This document shows, in pieces, positions 9,001 through 17,423 of a DNA stretch of 37,397 nt. This DNA is from Clostridia bacterium (GTDB lineage: Bacteria; Bacillota; Clostridia; Caldicoprobacterales; Caldicoprobacteraceae). How positions within the stretch are numbered: the first letter of the stretch is position 1; the number at the start of each line of letters is the position of its first letter. Below the pieces are notes generated by a model. That model worked only from the letters and a program-made list of their open reading frames with translations. It had not been told where the DNA came from and did not search any database. The DNA is taken from the NCBI GenBank assembly GCA_017577715.1, contig PKRC01000021.1, forward strand, positions 1 to 37,397, read 5' to 3'. A program made the position numbers and the translations under genes.

Positions 9001-9579
9001 TAAAGCCAAAAGGCGCTGGTTGACAATGCGCTGCTGCTCTATACCATGATCCTGCAGCTCCAAATAAAAGTTGCCTTTTCCGAAAATACCCTGTAGGCGC
9101 AGTGCCAGCTCTCTTGCCTGATTATACTGGCCACTTAGCAATAGCCGTGGAATATCACCAGCCATACAGCTGCTAAGGCAAATCAATCCCTCGCTGTACT
9201 GTTCCAGAACATTATAATCGATTCGAGGTTTGTAATAAAACCCCTCCAAAAATCCCATTGAAACCAGCTTTACCAAGTTTTTATAGCCTTTCTGGTTCTC
9301 GGCCAGCAATACCAGATGGGCATAATTGCTATCGGTATGGGCTTCCTTATAATACATGGAACGGGGCGCTATATACACCTCACACCCTATTATCGGGTGT
9401 ATGCCGCGTTCTTTAGCCTCCCTATAGAAATCCACCACACCGTACATAGCACCATGGTCGGTTATGGCGATGCTGGACATACCCAACTCTTTACACCTGT
9501 CAAGCAACTGAGGTATTCGCGCCGCTCCATCCAACAAGCTGTACTCTGTATGGACGTGCAGATGCACGAAATCACCCAT
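6088..9579 (-). CDS. dnaE: DNA polymerase III subunit alpha (DnaE)
   Basis: This is a C-family replicative polymerase. The 1163 residues show a PHP domain at the N-terminus (HLHVHTEYSLLDG at 6-18), the polymerase core with PDIDVDF near 395-401 carrying the catalytic Asp residues, GPGRGSAAGS just upstream, helix-hairpin-helix sequence in the 820-900 region, and a C-terminal OB domain (FTIGGIIVSKKLKTTRNDEIMA). In Firmicutes DnaE works alongside PolC, extending primers before hand-off. No exonuclease domain is present, as expected for DnaE. GAGGAGG precedes the ATG at 9579, only 13 bases after the upstream gene. The region ytoI-dnaE adjacency is also seen in Bacillus. Confidence 0.97.
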   Translation of the reverse strand: MGDFVHLHVHTEYSLLDGAARIPQLLDRCKELGMSSIAITDHGAMYGVVDFYREAKERGIHPIIGCEVYIAPRSMYYKEAHTDSNYAHLVLLAENQKGYKNLVKLVSMGFLEGFYYKPRIDYNVLEQYSEGLICLSSCMAGDIPRLLLSGQYNQARELALRLQGIFGKGNFYLELQDHGIEQQRIVNQRLLALSRETGIPVVVTNDVHYIDREDAEVHDVLLCIQTGSTVDEPDRMRFETDQFYLKSPDEMLALFKDCPEGIANTIAIAQRCKVDFDFNTIHLPKYDVPEGYTAAEYLRHLCYEGLKRKYSPVTQEAKERLEYELSVIEQMGYVDYFLIVWDFIKFARERGIMVGPGRGSAAGSIVAYVLDITQIDPLRYNLLFERFLNPERVTMPDIDVDFCFERRQEVIDYVTEKYGKDKVAQIITFGTMAARAAIRDVGRALNFPYAEVDRIAKMVPFELGMTIQRALEINPELRRLYEQDWRVKKLIDTSKKLEGLPRHASTHAAGVVISKEPLTEYVPLQRNDDCITTQFAMGVLEQLGLLKMDFLGLRTLTVIRDTLELIKANTGQEIDIENIPLDDKGVYNMLSEGDTDGVFQLESAGMRQFLKELKPSTFEDIIAGISLYRPGPMDQIPEYIYNKNHPEAIKYIHPSLAPVLSVTYGCIVYQEQVMQIVRDLAGYSLGRSDLVRRAMAKKNAEVMEQERHNFIYGLEDENGNVIIPGAVRRGIPEDKANRIFDTMAEFAKYAFNKSHAAAYALVAYRTAWLKYHYPVEYMAALMTSVMNNTDKVAAYIQYCRKKGIEVLPPDVNESYAKFTVVGNKIRFGLAAVKNVGLSAINAIIEARERKGKFKSFTDFCRKVDSSAINKKMIESLIKCGAFDSLKVYRSQLMAVYEKILDSINQERRKNVEGQLSLFEMGYDSEAEKLNHDSLPQMDEFPLKIRLNMEKEVTGIYISGHPLSEFKDILDTMNTTLELRGLKVSERESEHGPMAMDSELADGSPFTIGGIIVSKKLKTTRNDEIMAFITLEDLYGSVEVIVFPSTYEKYRPLLEEDSAVIINGRLSLREDEDPKIILDEVRPLVRTSKNKRLYLKIEKGSKIDIDKQICPLLRRYHGNIPVYLFIESTGKKFLAKRDLWVEGHPELLKVLSDVLGQNCVKLIG

Positions 9580-9592
9580 CTTGCCAGCCTCC

Positions 9593-10891
9593 TCATCGTT
9601 TCATGTTCTTGGCAGACAACAAGGCTTTGCCCACCAGTTCCTTATCATGGAAGCAAGTAACTTCAACTTTATTAAAATGCCTGCTTTCCTCAATCACCCT
9701 GGCTGTGATCTCCAACTCATCGTCCAGTTGAACCGGCTTTACAAAGTATACGGTAAAGCTATCCAGTATTATATCCAGCTGCTTGTACTTCCTCAAGGCA
9801 ACATTACCCACCGTGGCCATGAGCATGGTCATGGCGCTCCAACTGGCAGTGCCTATTTGGCTTAGCAGCATGGGGGACACTGAACCGTAAAACACCATAC
9901 CGTCCTCTATCTTTTTATTCTGAAATCCTTTGAGCACCATATCCTCCAGCGTTTCGCTCACCTGCGGCTGACTTCTCATATACTGAAGCGCTTTTATCAC
10001 ATCCTGATTGGTAACTATTCCCACCAGTTTCCTGTTCTCCACCACAGGCAACAACTCTATACCTTCCCAGATCATTATGTGGGCAGCATAGGCTATAGTG
10101 GTCTTGGGCCCTACTGTAATCGGGTTAGGGGTCATGAGTTCCTGTACCGACTTCCCCTCGGCATCAGCTATATCCTTGGAAGTGACAATCCCTACCACGC
10201 AGTGGTTCTGATCCACCACCGGGAACCTGCTATGGCCGGTGGTATAAAAGAGCATTCTCCATTTTTCAATGGTATCGTTTACGCTAAGATAGTGAGGATT
10301 GGTCACCATGATGTCTTCCACAAGCAAAATATCCTTTTTTATCATCCGTTCGGATATAGCCTTATTGATCATGGTAGCGATGGTAAAGGTATCATAAGTA
10401 GAGGTTATGACTGGGAGTTCCTTGGCATCAGCCAGATCGCGTATCTCCTGGCTACATGAAAAACCACCGGTGATCAGGACGGCACAGTCATTCTCCAGTG
10501 CAAGCCGATGGGCTTCCTCCCTATTCCCAACTATCAGCAGGCTTCCCGATGAAAGGTACTTCTTCATAGCATCGATGGTCATAGCCCCTATGACAAAGCG
10601 CGACAAGGTCTTGTCCAGCCCTTTTCGGCCGCCCAGCACCATGCCATCCACTATGGATACCACTTCTGCATAGGTGAGCCGTTCAATATCCCTTTTTTCC
10701 ACCTTTTCTATGCGAACTGTACCTACTCGTGGAAGGGTCTTTACGTATTCCAGGCTCTCGGCTTCCTTTATGGCACGGTATGCTGTGCCCTCGCTGACCC
10801 CCATTTGCTGGGCAATTTTGCGAACCGATATGCGCGTCCCTACTTCCAACTGTTTAATGTATTCTATTATAAGGTCGTGCTTGGTGCTCAT
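9593..10891 (-). CDS. YtoI-like regulator: HTH, DRTGG, CBS pair and hotdog
   Basis: Four modules are visible in 432 residues. Residues 1-60 form a winged helix-turn-helix (KIAQQMGVSEGTAYRAIKEAE). A DRTGG domain follows (about 75-185; VLITGGFSCSQEIRDLA). Two CBS motifs occupy about 190-310 (HSRFPVVDQNHCVVGIVTSKDI and LPVVENRKLVGIVTNQDV). A 4HBT hotdog-like domain ends the protein (about 325-430). This order matches B. subtilis YtoI, whose function is not settled. CBS domains usually bind adenosyl ligands, and hotdog domains bind acyl-CoA-like ligands. It reads into dnaE with a 13-base gap. A ligand-sensing transcription factor is the natural inference. Confidence 0.88.
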   Translation of the reverse strand: MSTKHDLIIEYIKQLEVGTRISVRKIAQQMGVSEGTAYRAIKEAESLEYVKTLPRVGTVRIEKVEKRDIERLTYAEVVSIVDGMVLGGRKGLDKTLSRFVIGAMTIDAMKKYLSSGSLLIVGNREEAHRLALENDCAVLITGGFSCSQEIRDLADAKELPVITSTYDTFTIATMINKAISERMIKKDILLVEDIMVTNPHYLSVNDTIEKWRMLFYTTGHSRFPVVDQNHCVVGIVTSKDIADAEGKSVQELMTPNPITVGPKTTIAYAAHIMIWEGIELLPVVENRKLVGIVTNQDVIKALQYMRSQPQVSETLEDMVLKGFQNKKIEDGMVFYGSVSPMLLSQIGTASWSAMTMLMATVGNVALRKYKQLDIILDSFTVYFVKPVQLDDELEITARVIEESRHFNKVEVTCFHDKELVGKALLSAKNMKR

Positions 10892-10928
10892 GCCCTCACC
10901 CTTCTACAAGTTTACATGGCTCGACATT

Positions 10929-10957
10929 ATTGTAACACTTTCTCGCACCATATACAA
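10929..10957 (-). promoter_or_regulatory. Candidate sigma-A promoter for the ytoI-dnaE-mtrB group
   Basis: On the minus strand TTGTAT (10952-10957) is followed after exactly 17 bases by TACAAT (10929-10934) with an extended TGT just before the -10. It lies about 40 bases upstream of the YtoI-like start and is the only good promoter-like match in that gap. Confidence 0.5.
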
Positions 10958-10983
10958 TATGCTCCAAACTTCGTTCAAATGTA

Positions 10984-11268
10984 CTATGAAGCGCTGTTGT
11001 GCGGTACCTCTGAAAAGTTGGAGTCAATCAAACGCTGTATGGTTGTCATGGCCTTGCTTTCATCCTCACCTTCTACTATGATGGTGACTTCATCCCCCTG
11101 CCGTATGCCTAGCGACATAACCCCCATGATGCTCTTGGCGTTTACCTTTTTAAGCCCTTTGACAACCCATATGCGGGATGCAAACCTGCTGGCCACCTGC
11201 ACGAACAAAGCCGCTGGGCGCGCTTGAAGTCCGGCCTCATGTCCAATGGTGAACTTAGCCTCCAACAC
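10984..11268 (-). CDS. crh: Crh, catabolite-repression HPr-like protein
   Basis: Crh is an HPr paralogue that acts only in regulation. HPr kinase phosphorylates Ser46, and Crh-Ser-P then acts as a CcpA co-repressor. This 94-residue protein has Gln15 (AGLQARPAA) where phosphotransfer HPr has the active His15, so it cannot carry sugar-PTS phosphate. Ser46 is kept in KKVNAKSIMGVMSL. That combination is diagnostic. The start is GTG at 11268, directly abutting the whiA stop, with GGGGAG 6 bases upstream. The order whiA-crh is the same as in Bacillus. The C-terminal ten or so residues are less conserved. Confidence 0.93.
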   Translation of the reverse strand: MLEAKFTIGHEAGLQARPAALFVQVASRFASRIWVVKGLKKVNAKSIMGVMSLGIRQGDEVTIIVEGEDESKAMTTIQRLIDSNFSEVPHNSAS

Positions 11269-12234
11269 CTATATCTCCCCCTTTTTCTTTTCTCTCAGCG
11301 CATCGGCAATTTCATCCAGCTTTCTCAAACGATGATTGACCCCCGACTTCCCGATGGGTGGCACCAGCATGCTGCCCAATTCCTTCAAGCTAGCATCCCT
11401 GTACATAAGCCTCAGCTCCGCAATTTCACGAAGCTGTGGCGGCAGTTTATTAAGCCCTATGCTCTGGTGTATATATTCTATGTTCTCTATCTGCCTTATA
11501 GCAGCGTTGACCGTCTTGCTTAAGTTGGCAGTTTCGCAATTCACAATTCGATTGATGTTGTTGCGCATATCCTTGCAAGCTCTTATATTTTCGAGCTCAA
11601 GTAAAGCTTGGTGAGCACCTATAATATTGAGAAAATTAGCAATATATTCTCCTTCCTTGAAATACAGCACATGCTTACCTTTTCGCTCCATGATTTTGAC
11701 CTGCATGCCAAAACGCCCTACGAGATTGCTTAAGGACTGGGCATACTGCAAATCATGGGTCACCATTTCCAAATGGTAGTTTCTCTCCGGATCACTTATA
11801 TAGCCACCACCGAGAAAAGTGGCACGTAAATAAGCCCGTTTGCAGCATTCATTTTCAACAAGAGCAGGATAAATACCTGCATAGATATTGGTGTTGCCCA
11901 TTTTATCACTGTAGAGCACATGGGCGTCCTCTAAAAGCGCCCTTGCCTCCGAAGGATTTAGCACCGCTATCATATAAACGTTTTTCTTATTAAGCCTTCG
12001 ATTCTTCCGTATCAGTATTTCAGGCTGAACCTTATATCTGCCTTTCAGCAACTTAAATATGCGGCGAGCCACCGAAGCGCTCTCGGTGCTAAAATACAAG
12101 CCCACCTCATTATTCCCCATAAATAACATGGTACCGTTTATGCGAAGGAAAGCTGCCAGTTCAGCCATCATGCAGCAATCGTCACCTAGCGGCATGCTGC
12201 ACAGCTCGCTTTTTACGCTTGAGGAAAATGACAT
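11269..12234 (-). CDS. whiA: WhiA DNA-binding regulator
   Basis: WhiA combines an N-terminal LAGLIDADG homing-endonuclease-like domain with a C-terminal helix-turn-helix. It controls sporulation genes in actinomycetes and influences cell division and chromosome segregation in Bacillus. The 321 residues include LRATFLGGGYISDPERNYHLEM of the degenerate LAGLIDADG region and the C-terminal HTH (LKELGSMLVPPIGKSGVNHRLRKL), which is the family signature. Length is typical. GGAG lies 9 bases before the ATG, overlapping the yvcK stop region with a 6-base gap. It is part of the rapZ-yvcK-whiA-crh operon. Confidence 0.95.
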   Translation of the reverse strand: MSFSSSVKSELCSMPLGDDCCMMAELAAFLRINGTMLFMGNNEVGLYFSTESASVARRIFKLLKGRYKVQPEILIRKNRRLNKKNVYMIAVLNPSEARALLEDAHVLYSDKMGNTNIYAGIYPALVENECCKRAYLRATFLGGGYISDPERNYHLEMVTHDLQYAQSLSNLVGRFGMQVKIMERKGKHVLYFKEGEYIANFLNIIGAHQALLELENIRACKDMRNNINRIVNCETANLSKTVNAAIRQIENIEYIHQSIGLNKLPPQLREIAELRLMYRDASLKELGSMLVPPIGKSGVNHRLRKLDEIADALREKKKGEI

Positions 12235-12240
12235 GAAAGC

Positions 12241-13359
12241 TCACTCCATATTTTGGCTTTTTTCAGCTTCTTGAGCAATCTTGATTATCTCATAAGCAAG
12301 CTTTTGGGGATTATGTCTAATAAGGCTCCTTGAAAAGTCGGACAGATCAGCCTGCACGTACTTAATTCCCATATCCCTCAATTTATGCAGATCAGAACAA
12401 TCGACCGGCTCTGCGCCTTCCAGCCTGTATTTTTTTAACAGCTCATCAGGGAAATTTGAACGATTTACCAAAACAACGTCTATTATATCAGCTCCGCCGT
12501 GCTTTATGATGGCATTGACGTGGTCCACAACCGAATAGCCCGTGGTCTCTCCAGGCTGGGTCATCACGTTACACACGTATATCTTTAAAGCCTGACTTTG
12601 ACGCAGTGCCTGGGCTACCTCCTTAACTATGATGTTTGGAATGATGCTGGTATAAAGGCTGCCCGGTCCCAGCACTACTATATCAGCCTCTTCAATGGCC
12701 TTTATCACGTCGGGAAGTGCCCTGCAGTCGGGATTGTCCATAGAAATCTCCTTTATAGGGCTGTTCTTTTTAATCTGCTCGTCTGGAATCCTGGATTCTC
12801 CATGGATAACGGTACCATCTTCCAGCGTCGCTACCAAATGAACGTTCTCAAGGGATACCGGCAGGACACGGCCTGTCACTGCCAGTACGCTGCTCACCCC
12901 TTTTATGGCGTTTACAAAGCCACCGGCGATATCAACCATTGCAGCAATTAGCAGGTTACCCAGGTTTTGCCCTTTAAGCGAGCCCTCCTTGAAGCGATAT
13001 TGAAGTAGCCGCTCCATGATGGGCTCCACATTGGCAAGCGCCAAAATGCAGTTCCTGATATCGCCAGGAGGCAAGATCCCCAAATCTTGGCGGAGCATCC
13101 CTGAACTGCCACCATCATCGGCCACCGTTACAACGGCCGTTATGTTAGGAGTGTATAGCTTAAGCCCTCTAAGCAGGGTTGAAAGCCCGGTACCTCCGCC
13201 TATGGCCACCACCTTTGGCCCTTTAGATGGTCCAATTTTATTGCGGAAGGGCTGTTGAAGCTTTTCATTTCCTTCTCGTACCCACTTAAAACGCTTAAAG
13301 GCGTATGAAAGGCTAATTCCCAGTGCCACTCCCACAACAATACCAGATACAAATTCCAT
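12241..13359 (-). CDS. yvcK: YvcK/GlmR-type CofD-like factor
   Basis: YvcK (GlmR) binds UDP-sugars and stimulates the glucosamine-6-phosphate branch, linking carbon flux to cell-wall synthesis. It is needed on gluconeogenic carbon sources. The 372 residues begin with a hydrophobic N-terminal segment (VSGIVVGVALGISLSYAF), then the nucleotide-binding AIGGGTGLSTLLRGLK near 52-67, TVADDGGSSGMLR, LPPGDIRNC and GPGSLYTSIIPNI, all typical of the CofD fold. The membrane-like N-terminal extension is present in several Clostridia. It starts 6 bases after the rapZ stop and ends 6 bases before whiA. Confidence 0.94.
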   Translation of the reverse strand: MEFVSGIVVGVALGISLSYAFKRFKWVREGNEKLQQPFRNKIGPSKGPKVVAIGGGTGLSTLLRGLKLYTPNITAVVTVADDGGSSGMLRQDLGILPPGDIRNCILALANVEPIMERLLQYRFKEGSLKGQNLGNLLIAAMVDIAGGFVNAIKGVSSVLAVTGRVLPVSLENVHLVATLEDGTVIHGESRIPDEQIKKNSPIKEISMDNPDCRALPDVIKAIEEADIVVLGPGSLYTSIIPNIIVKEVAQALRQSQALKIYVCNVMTQPGETTGYSVVDHVNAIIKHGGADIIDVVLVNRSNFPDELLKKYRLEGAEPVDCSDLHKLRDMGIKYVQADLSDFSRSLIRHNPQKLAYEIIKIAQEAEKSQNME

Positions 13360-13365
13360 ACCTCA

Positions 13366-14232
13366 TCACTCTTCCCCACTCTGGATATCGCGGTGCACAA
13401 CATCAGCACGATGCCCTTTGTTTCTGAGTATCTCATAGATGGCATCAGCAATGGCTACCGAACGGTGCCTTCCCCCCGTACATCCTATGCCTATAACGAG
13501 CTGGGATTTGCCTTCTTTAATATAATAAGGAATCAGAAAGTCCAGCATGTCTTCCACCTTATTTAAAAATATTTTTGTTTCAGGAAAAGAAAAAATATAC
13601 TTCTTGACATCCTCATCCTTGCCGGTATGGTTTTTAAGCTCATCTATGTAAAATGGATTTGGAAGGAATCTAACGTCAAACACCAGATCAGCATCCACCA
13701 AAATGCCATTCTTGTATCCGAAGGAGACCACAGAAATGACCATGCCATTGGAGGCTTGACTGTCACCAAACAGATTGAGAAGGGTTTCTTTGAGCTGTTT
13801 GGGTTGCATATAGCTGGTGTCTATGACATAAGTAGCCTTTTCTTTAAGGCTCTTTAGCCTCTCACGCTCCATATTTATCCCCTGGATTATTCTTCCCTCT
13901 CTTACCAGGGGATGCATGCGCCTACTTTCCTTATACCGCTTTATCAGAACGTCATCGGCTGCATCAAGGAACAGAATTTCATAGTCGTATCCCAATAATT
14001 CCTTTAGGTTGTACAGGCACTCAAACAGGTCGTCAAAGAACCCTCCCCCGCGGATATCCACCACAATGGCAACCTTATCAATTTTACCCGACGACTGATA
14101 ACACAGCTCGGCAAATTTGGGAATAAGCTTGGGCGGCAAATTGTCGACGCAAAAAAAGCCTATATCCTCCATATACCGAATAGCAAGGGTTTTGCCCGCT
14201 CCCGACAGGCCAGTAACTATCACGAAGCGCAT
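13366..14232 (-). CDS. rapZ: RapZ/YvcJ nucleotide-binding protein
   Basis: This P-loop protein is called RapZ in enterics, where it adapts RNase E to a small RNA controlling glmS, and YvcJ in Bacillus. The 288 residues have Walker A GLSGAGKT at 8-15, a DNLP motif (FCVDNLPPKLIP) and the C-terminal GCTGGRHRSVAIAD that marks the family. The role here is more likely the Gram-positive one, because GlmZ-type small RNAs are not known in Clostridia. It is the first gene of the four-gene operon with yvcK, whiA and crh. Confidence 0.95.
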   Translation of the reverse strand: MRFVIVTGLSGAGKTLAIRYMEDIGFFCVDNLPPKLIPKFAELCYQSSGKIDKVAIVVDIRGGGFFDDLFECLYNLKELLGYDYEILFLDAADDVLIKRYKESRRMHPLVREGRIIQGINMERERLKSLKEKATYVIDTSYMQPKQLKETLLNLFGDSQASNGMVISVVSFGYKNGILVDADLVFDVRFLPNPFYIDELKNHTGKDEDVKKYIFSFPETKIFLNKVEDMLDFLIPYYIKEGKSQLVIGIGCTGGRHRSVAIADAIYEILRNKGHRADVVHRDIQSGEE

Positions 14233-14293
14233 ACACCCTACTACCTACCTTCCTTTGTATACATTGCGCCGTCATATCAAAACTTCTTATTAC

Positions 14294-14302
14294 ATTATAA
14301 CA
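14294..14302 (-). promoter_or_regulatory. Candidate extended -10 promoter for rapZ-yvcK-whiA-crh
   Basis: On the minus strand TGTTATAAT is present (extended TGN at 14300-14302, -10 at 14294-14299), 60 bases upstream of rapZ, in the 73-base gap after the PHP gene. No convincing -35 box is seen, which extended -10 promoters can tolerate. Confidence 0.4.
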
Positions 14303-14305
14303 CAT

Positions 14306-15055
14306 TTAATACGAAAAATCTTGGGAATTTAAAATCCTATTAGGAGGAACCCCGGCCCTTTGGGCAATCATAAGGCCTCTCTCCATATTTCCTACATCCT
14401 CAGGGGTATGCGCATCGCTGTTTATGACAAAGAGGGCACCCTCCTCCATTGCCACCCTGACATACTCCTCGGTCATAAAGCCATGGCTGCTGTTTATCTC
14501 CAGAAAAACTTTGTGCTCAGCAGCGTGTTTTGCCAGAAGGCGAGTGTCTATATCAATCTTGGCCCCCGGATGGGTGATGGTGTGTATGGGATAGCGCTCC
14601 ATCGCCCGTATCATCGCCATGGTGTTGTCATATCGCAGCTTTTGTGCATCACAGAAGGGTACTGCCCTGCACAAAGCATTTTTTAGAAACAGCCTCCACC
14701 CATCCTTAAGGGACAATGGCATGACCGCTTTATGAAACCCCATCAAGATGATGTCAAAGGCGCCTATATACTCCTGCGGTATGTCTATATCCCCTTCCAG
14801 GCTGATCAGATTGGCCTCCACGCCAAACAGTATCTCTATATCTGTATATTTCTTTCTTAAAACGTCGATCTCTCTCCTCATCCTGTCTATGTCTTCAAGG
14901 CGCATGCCCATCCCTATGTGGTTAAATCCATGATCGGTTATGGCAATCCTCTTGAGTCCCCGCCTTAGCGCAGTCATAATGTTCTGCTCAATGGTACCTT
15001 TCCCGTGGCTGTAGCGCGTATGCGTATGATAATCAGCTATCAAGCGATACTCCAT
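14306..15055 (-). CDS. PHP-domain phosphoesterase
   Basis: The 249 residues are a single PHP (polymerase and histidinol phosphatase) domain, which uses a trinuclear metal site to hydrolyse phosphoesters. Metal ligands appear in order: DYHTHTRYSHG near 9-19, ITDHGF, EANL, GFHK, ITHPG and a final NSDAHTPEDVG. It resembles YcdX/PolX-type phosphatases more than the longer HisK-type histidinol phosphatases. It follows murB with a 13-base gap, so the two are likely co-transcribed. The substrate cannot be told from sequence. Confidence 0.85.
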   Translation of the reverse strand: MEYRLIADYHTHTRYSHGKGTIEQNIMTALRRGLKRIAITDHGFNHIGMGMRLEDIDRMRREIDVLRKKYTDIEILFGVEANLISLEGDIDIPQEYIGAFDIILMGFHKAVMPLSLKDGWRLFLKNALCRAVPFCDAQKLRYDNTMAMIRAMERYPIHTITHPGAKIDIDTRLLAKHAAEHKVFLEINSSHGFMTEEYVRVAMEEGALFVINSDAHTPEDVGNMERGLMIAQRAGVPPNRILNSQDFSY

Positions 15056-15068
15056 AATATTACCCCTT

Positions 15069-15983
15069 TTATTCTTCGCCTACTATCTTGATTTCGGGTT
15101 CAAGCTCTACCCCATATCTTTCCCTAACCCTTTGTTGGATAACCTCAATGAGCGTCAGCACATCCTTTGCAGTGGCATTGCCAACATTGACTATAAACCC
15201 TGCGTGTTTTTCGGATACCTGAGCATCGCCTACCCTAAAACCCTTGAGCCCGGCCTCTTCTATCAGCTTGCCCGCAAAATAGCCCGGTGGACGCATAAAA
15301 ACGCTGCCTGCGCTGGGCAGGGAAAGAGGCTGCTTTTCCTGCCTTCTGCGCGTCAGTTCGCTTATGACAGCCTTTATATCTTCATACTTTCCGGGGCTTA
15401 AGGCCAGCTCTGCCTCCAGCACTATGAGGCCTTTTTTTTGGACATAGCTAGTACGATAGCCAAATTCAAGTTCAGCGTTGCTGAGGCAAAACTCATTTCC
15501 CTGGGCATCCATGACCTTGGCCCGGACCACTATATCCTTCATCTCGCCACCATAGGCTCCTGCATTCATGACGATAGCTCCACCCAGCGTTCCAGGTATG
15601 CCGCTTGCAAATTCCAGCCCTTTAAGTTCGGCCTGAAGGGCTTTTTTGGAAAGGGTGGAAAGAAGCGCTCCTGATTGAGCCCTTATAGTACAACCTTCAA
15701 CCCATATGCCGTTGAAGGTGTTTGCGATCTTAATGACCACGCCCCTTATGCCTTTATCCCTCACTAGCAGATTGGAGCCATTGCCCATCACCATAAAAGG
15801 CACATTCCATTTTTGGCATACCTTAAGGGTATGGCGGATATGCCTAATTTCTGAGGGAAGCACCATCAAGTCTGCCGGTCCACCGATACGAAATGATGTA
15901 TGGCTCTTCATGGGCTCATCTTTAAGAAGCTGTTTCTCAGGAATAACGCTTGATAATTCTTTATACACTTCATGAATATTCAT
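15069..15983 (-). CDS. murB: UDP-N-acetylenolpyruvoylglucosamine reductase
   Basis: MurB is the FAD-dependent enzyme that makes UDP-MurNAc for peptidoglycan. The 304 residues show the FAD-binding region (SFRIGGPADLMVLP; GNGSNLLVRDKG; SGIPGTLGGAIVMNAGAYG), the catalytic-Ser motif SAGSVFMRPPG and the final EPEIKIVGE with the active-site Glu. The length fits the shorter Gram-positive type. AGGAG lies 7 bases before the ATG. It leads a run with the PHP gene just ahead of the rapZ-yvcK-whiA-crh operon, as in several Firmicutes. Confidence 0.96.
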   Translation of the reverse strand: MNIHEVYKELSSVIPEKQLLKDEPMKSHTSFRIGGPADLMVLPSEIRHIRHTLKVCQKWNVPFMVMGNGSNLLVRDKGIRGVVIKIANTFNGIWVEGCTIRAQSGALLSTLSKKALQAELKGLEFASGIPGTLGGAIVMNAGAYGGEMKDIVVRAKVMDAQGNEFCLSNAELEFGYRTSYVQKKGLIVLEAELALSPGKYEDIKAVISELTRRRQEKQPLSLPSAGSVFMRPPGYFAGKLIEEAGLKGFRVGDAQVSEKHAGFIVNVGNATAKDVLTLIEVIQQRVRERYGVELEPEIKIVGEE

Positions 15984-16068
15984 GGCACAACTCCTATTAT
16001 ACCGATTTGGATTAGGTTCGACACAGCAACATATTAAGTTTAAAACATTTTCATCTTATTGACAAGCA

Positions 16069-17325
16069 TCAATGGCCTACCCCTTGAACGTTAAGTTGCC
16101 GTTTTAACCTGTCGTACTGGTTTTCCAAAATCCGTAATACCTGTTCATCGCCAGGACCATAGATGAAATTTTTAAGGGAGGTCTCCAACTGGTGCATTTG
16201 GGGATCATCGGCATATATATCGTCTATACCATTGATTACGGGAAACATGCCTACGGTTTTGAGTTCCCGCTGCGCTCTATCTTTAAGCAATCCCTTTAAA
16301 AAGGATACGCATAACTCAAGCTTTATGCGGTCATCGGTCCTGAGTATCCCAAAAGCCGCCACCTGATCCAAAAACATGCCGCTTCCGTGGTACGGCAAAG
16401 CTTTTACAGCTATATCAAATCCCTTCCCCGCTTGCTGTAAAGCCCTCATCTGATATATGGCCCTGGTACTTGCAAGCATTATTCCAACCTTTCCCTGCCC
16501 CGCAAAGAGGTCCCAGGCCTGGTTATAGGAAAAGTCCATCATGCCTGACGGTAAAGCACCGATATTATGCCACCGTATCAAATAGCCATAAGCACTTTCA
16601 TTTACTATTTTTTCCCGGTCACCATAAATAATACTCAGCAGAGGGCGGCTATAGGGGGTAGAGTATGTACAAAAGCCGTAATATTGCTTTTCAGTTTTGC
16701 CCTTCTTCTCTGTAAAAGTCATGGCCCTCACCGCTGAATCCAAAAATGCAAAGTCCAGCTGGCCTTCGGGAATGACAACCCCACTTTCATGTGCTAGCTG
16801 AAGATTAAAGAGGATGGCATAAGCCCCCATCATATACGGCACCCCTATCAACCTGCCATCCCTTATAACATGCTTGTATGCAATGGGGTTTAGCCTTTTC
16901 AAATCTTCTTGACCAAAGAACTCATGCAGGTCCACCAAAAGGCCTTCGGGAATTATATCCTCGTACACAGGTAAAGCGATGATATCGGGAAGAAGGCTTT
17001 CCCTTTCATTTCCCTGGAAATACATCTTCACCCTGGAAGGGGTGATATTCCTGACATCGATGAAGACACCCGGGTTCTGCTTCTCAAACCTCTCAATTTG
17101 AAGATTCAGCCATCTGGTGTTGCTCCCCGTCCCACATTCTATGAAGTTAACGTTCCACAGCGTTATCAGGCCCGTCCATTCAGACTTTTTTCTAAAGAGG
17201 GGTTCCAGAAGATCAGTGAGGTCCCTTGGATTTTTATTTTTGAATAGCACCTGCCACCCCAGAAGGAGTACAGCCAATAATACCGCATACAAAAAAAGAG
17301 TAAATGGTTTTACTTTAAGAGTCAT
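16069..17325 (-). CDS. Membrane-anchored extracellular solute-binding protein, family 1
   Basis: The chain resembles sugar ABC-transporter binding proteins: ITLWNVNFIECGTGSNTRW, IERFEKQNPGVFIDVRNI, LPDIIALPVYEDIIPEGLLVDL and VPYMMGAYAILFNLQLA are standard family-1 blocks. A hydrophobic helix lies near the start (FTLFLYAVLLAVLLLGWQVLF) but no Cys follows, so it is a membrane anchor or uncleaved signal, not a lipoprotein. An ATG at 17355 lacks a ribosome site. The ATG at 17325 has GGAGGGG just upstream and is preferred, giving 418 residues. No permease or ATPase gene is nearby. It sits between hprK and murB, an unusual place for such a protein. A sensing or accessory role is inference. Confidence 0.82.
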   Translation of the reverse strand: MTLKVKPFTLFLYAVLLAVLLLGWQVLFKNKNPRDLTDLLEPLFRKKSEWTGLITLWNVNFIECGTGSNTRWLNLQIERFEKQNPGVFIDVRNITPSRVKMYFQGNERESLLPDIIALPVYEDIIPEGLLVDLHEFFGQEDLKRLNPIAYKHVIRDGRLIGVPYMMGAYAILFNLQLAHESGVVIPEGQLDFAFLDSAVRAMTFTEKKGKTEKQYYGFCTYSTPYSRPLLSIIYGDREKIVNESAYGYLIRWHNIGALPSGMMDFSYNQAWDLFAGQGKVGIMLASTRAIYQMRALQQAGKGFDIAVKALPYHGSGMFLDQVAAFGILRTDDRIKLELCVSFLKGLLKDRAQRELKTVGMFPVINGIDDIYADDPQMHQLETSLKNFIYGPGDEQVLRILENQYDRLKRQLNVQGVGH

Positions 17326-17384
17326 ATGGCCCCTCCCGTCAACTTCTTTTCGCATTACCGGGGATGAGGCTTTCTAACAATAGC

Positions 17385-17400
17385 AGTAAAACCCTTTACT
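17385..17400. promoter_or_regulatory. Perfect short palindrome upstream of the binding-protein gene
   Basis: AGTAAA (17385-17390) and TTTACT (17395-17400) flank ACCC. It lies just downstream of the candidate -10 at 17424-17429, within the predicted transcript leader. It could be an operator. It does not fit the cre consensus well because the central CG is missing. Confidence 0.3.
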
Positions 17401-17423
17401 CCATTTATATTTATAAAGCCCAT

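Noticed and set aside
15992..15997. TATAAT just upstream of murB
   Set aside because: It lies only 8 bases before the start codon and overlaps the ribosome site, so it is more likely part of the leader than a -10 box.
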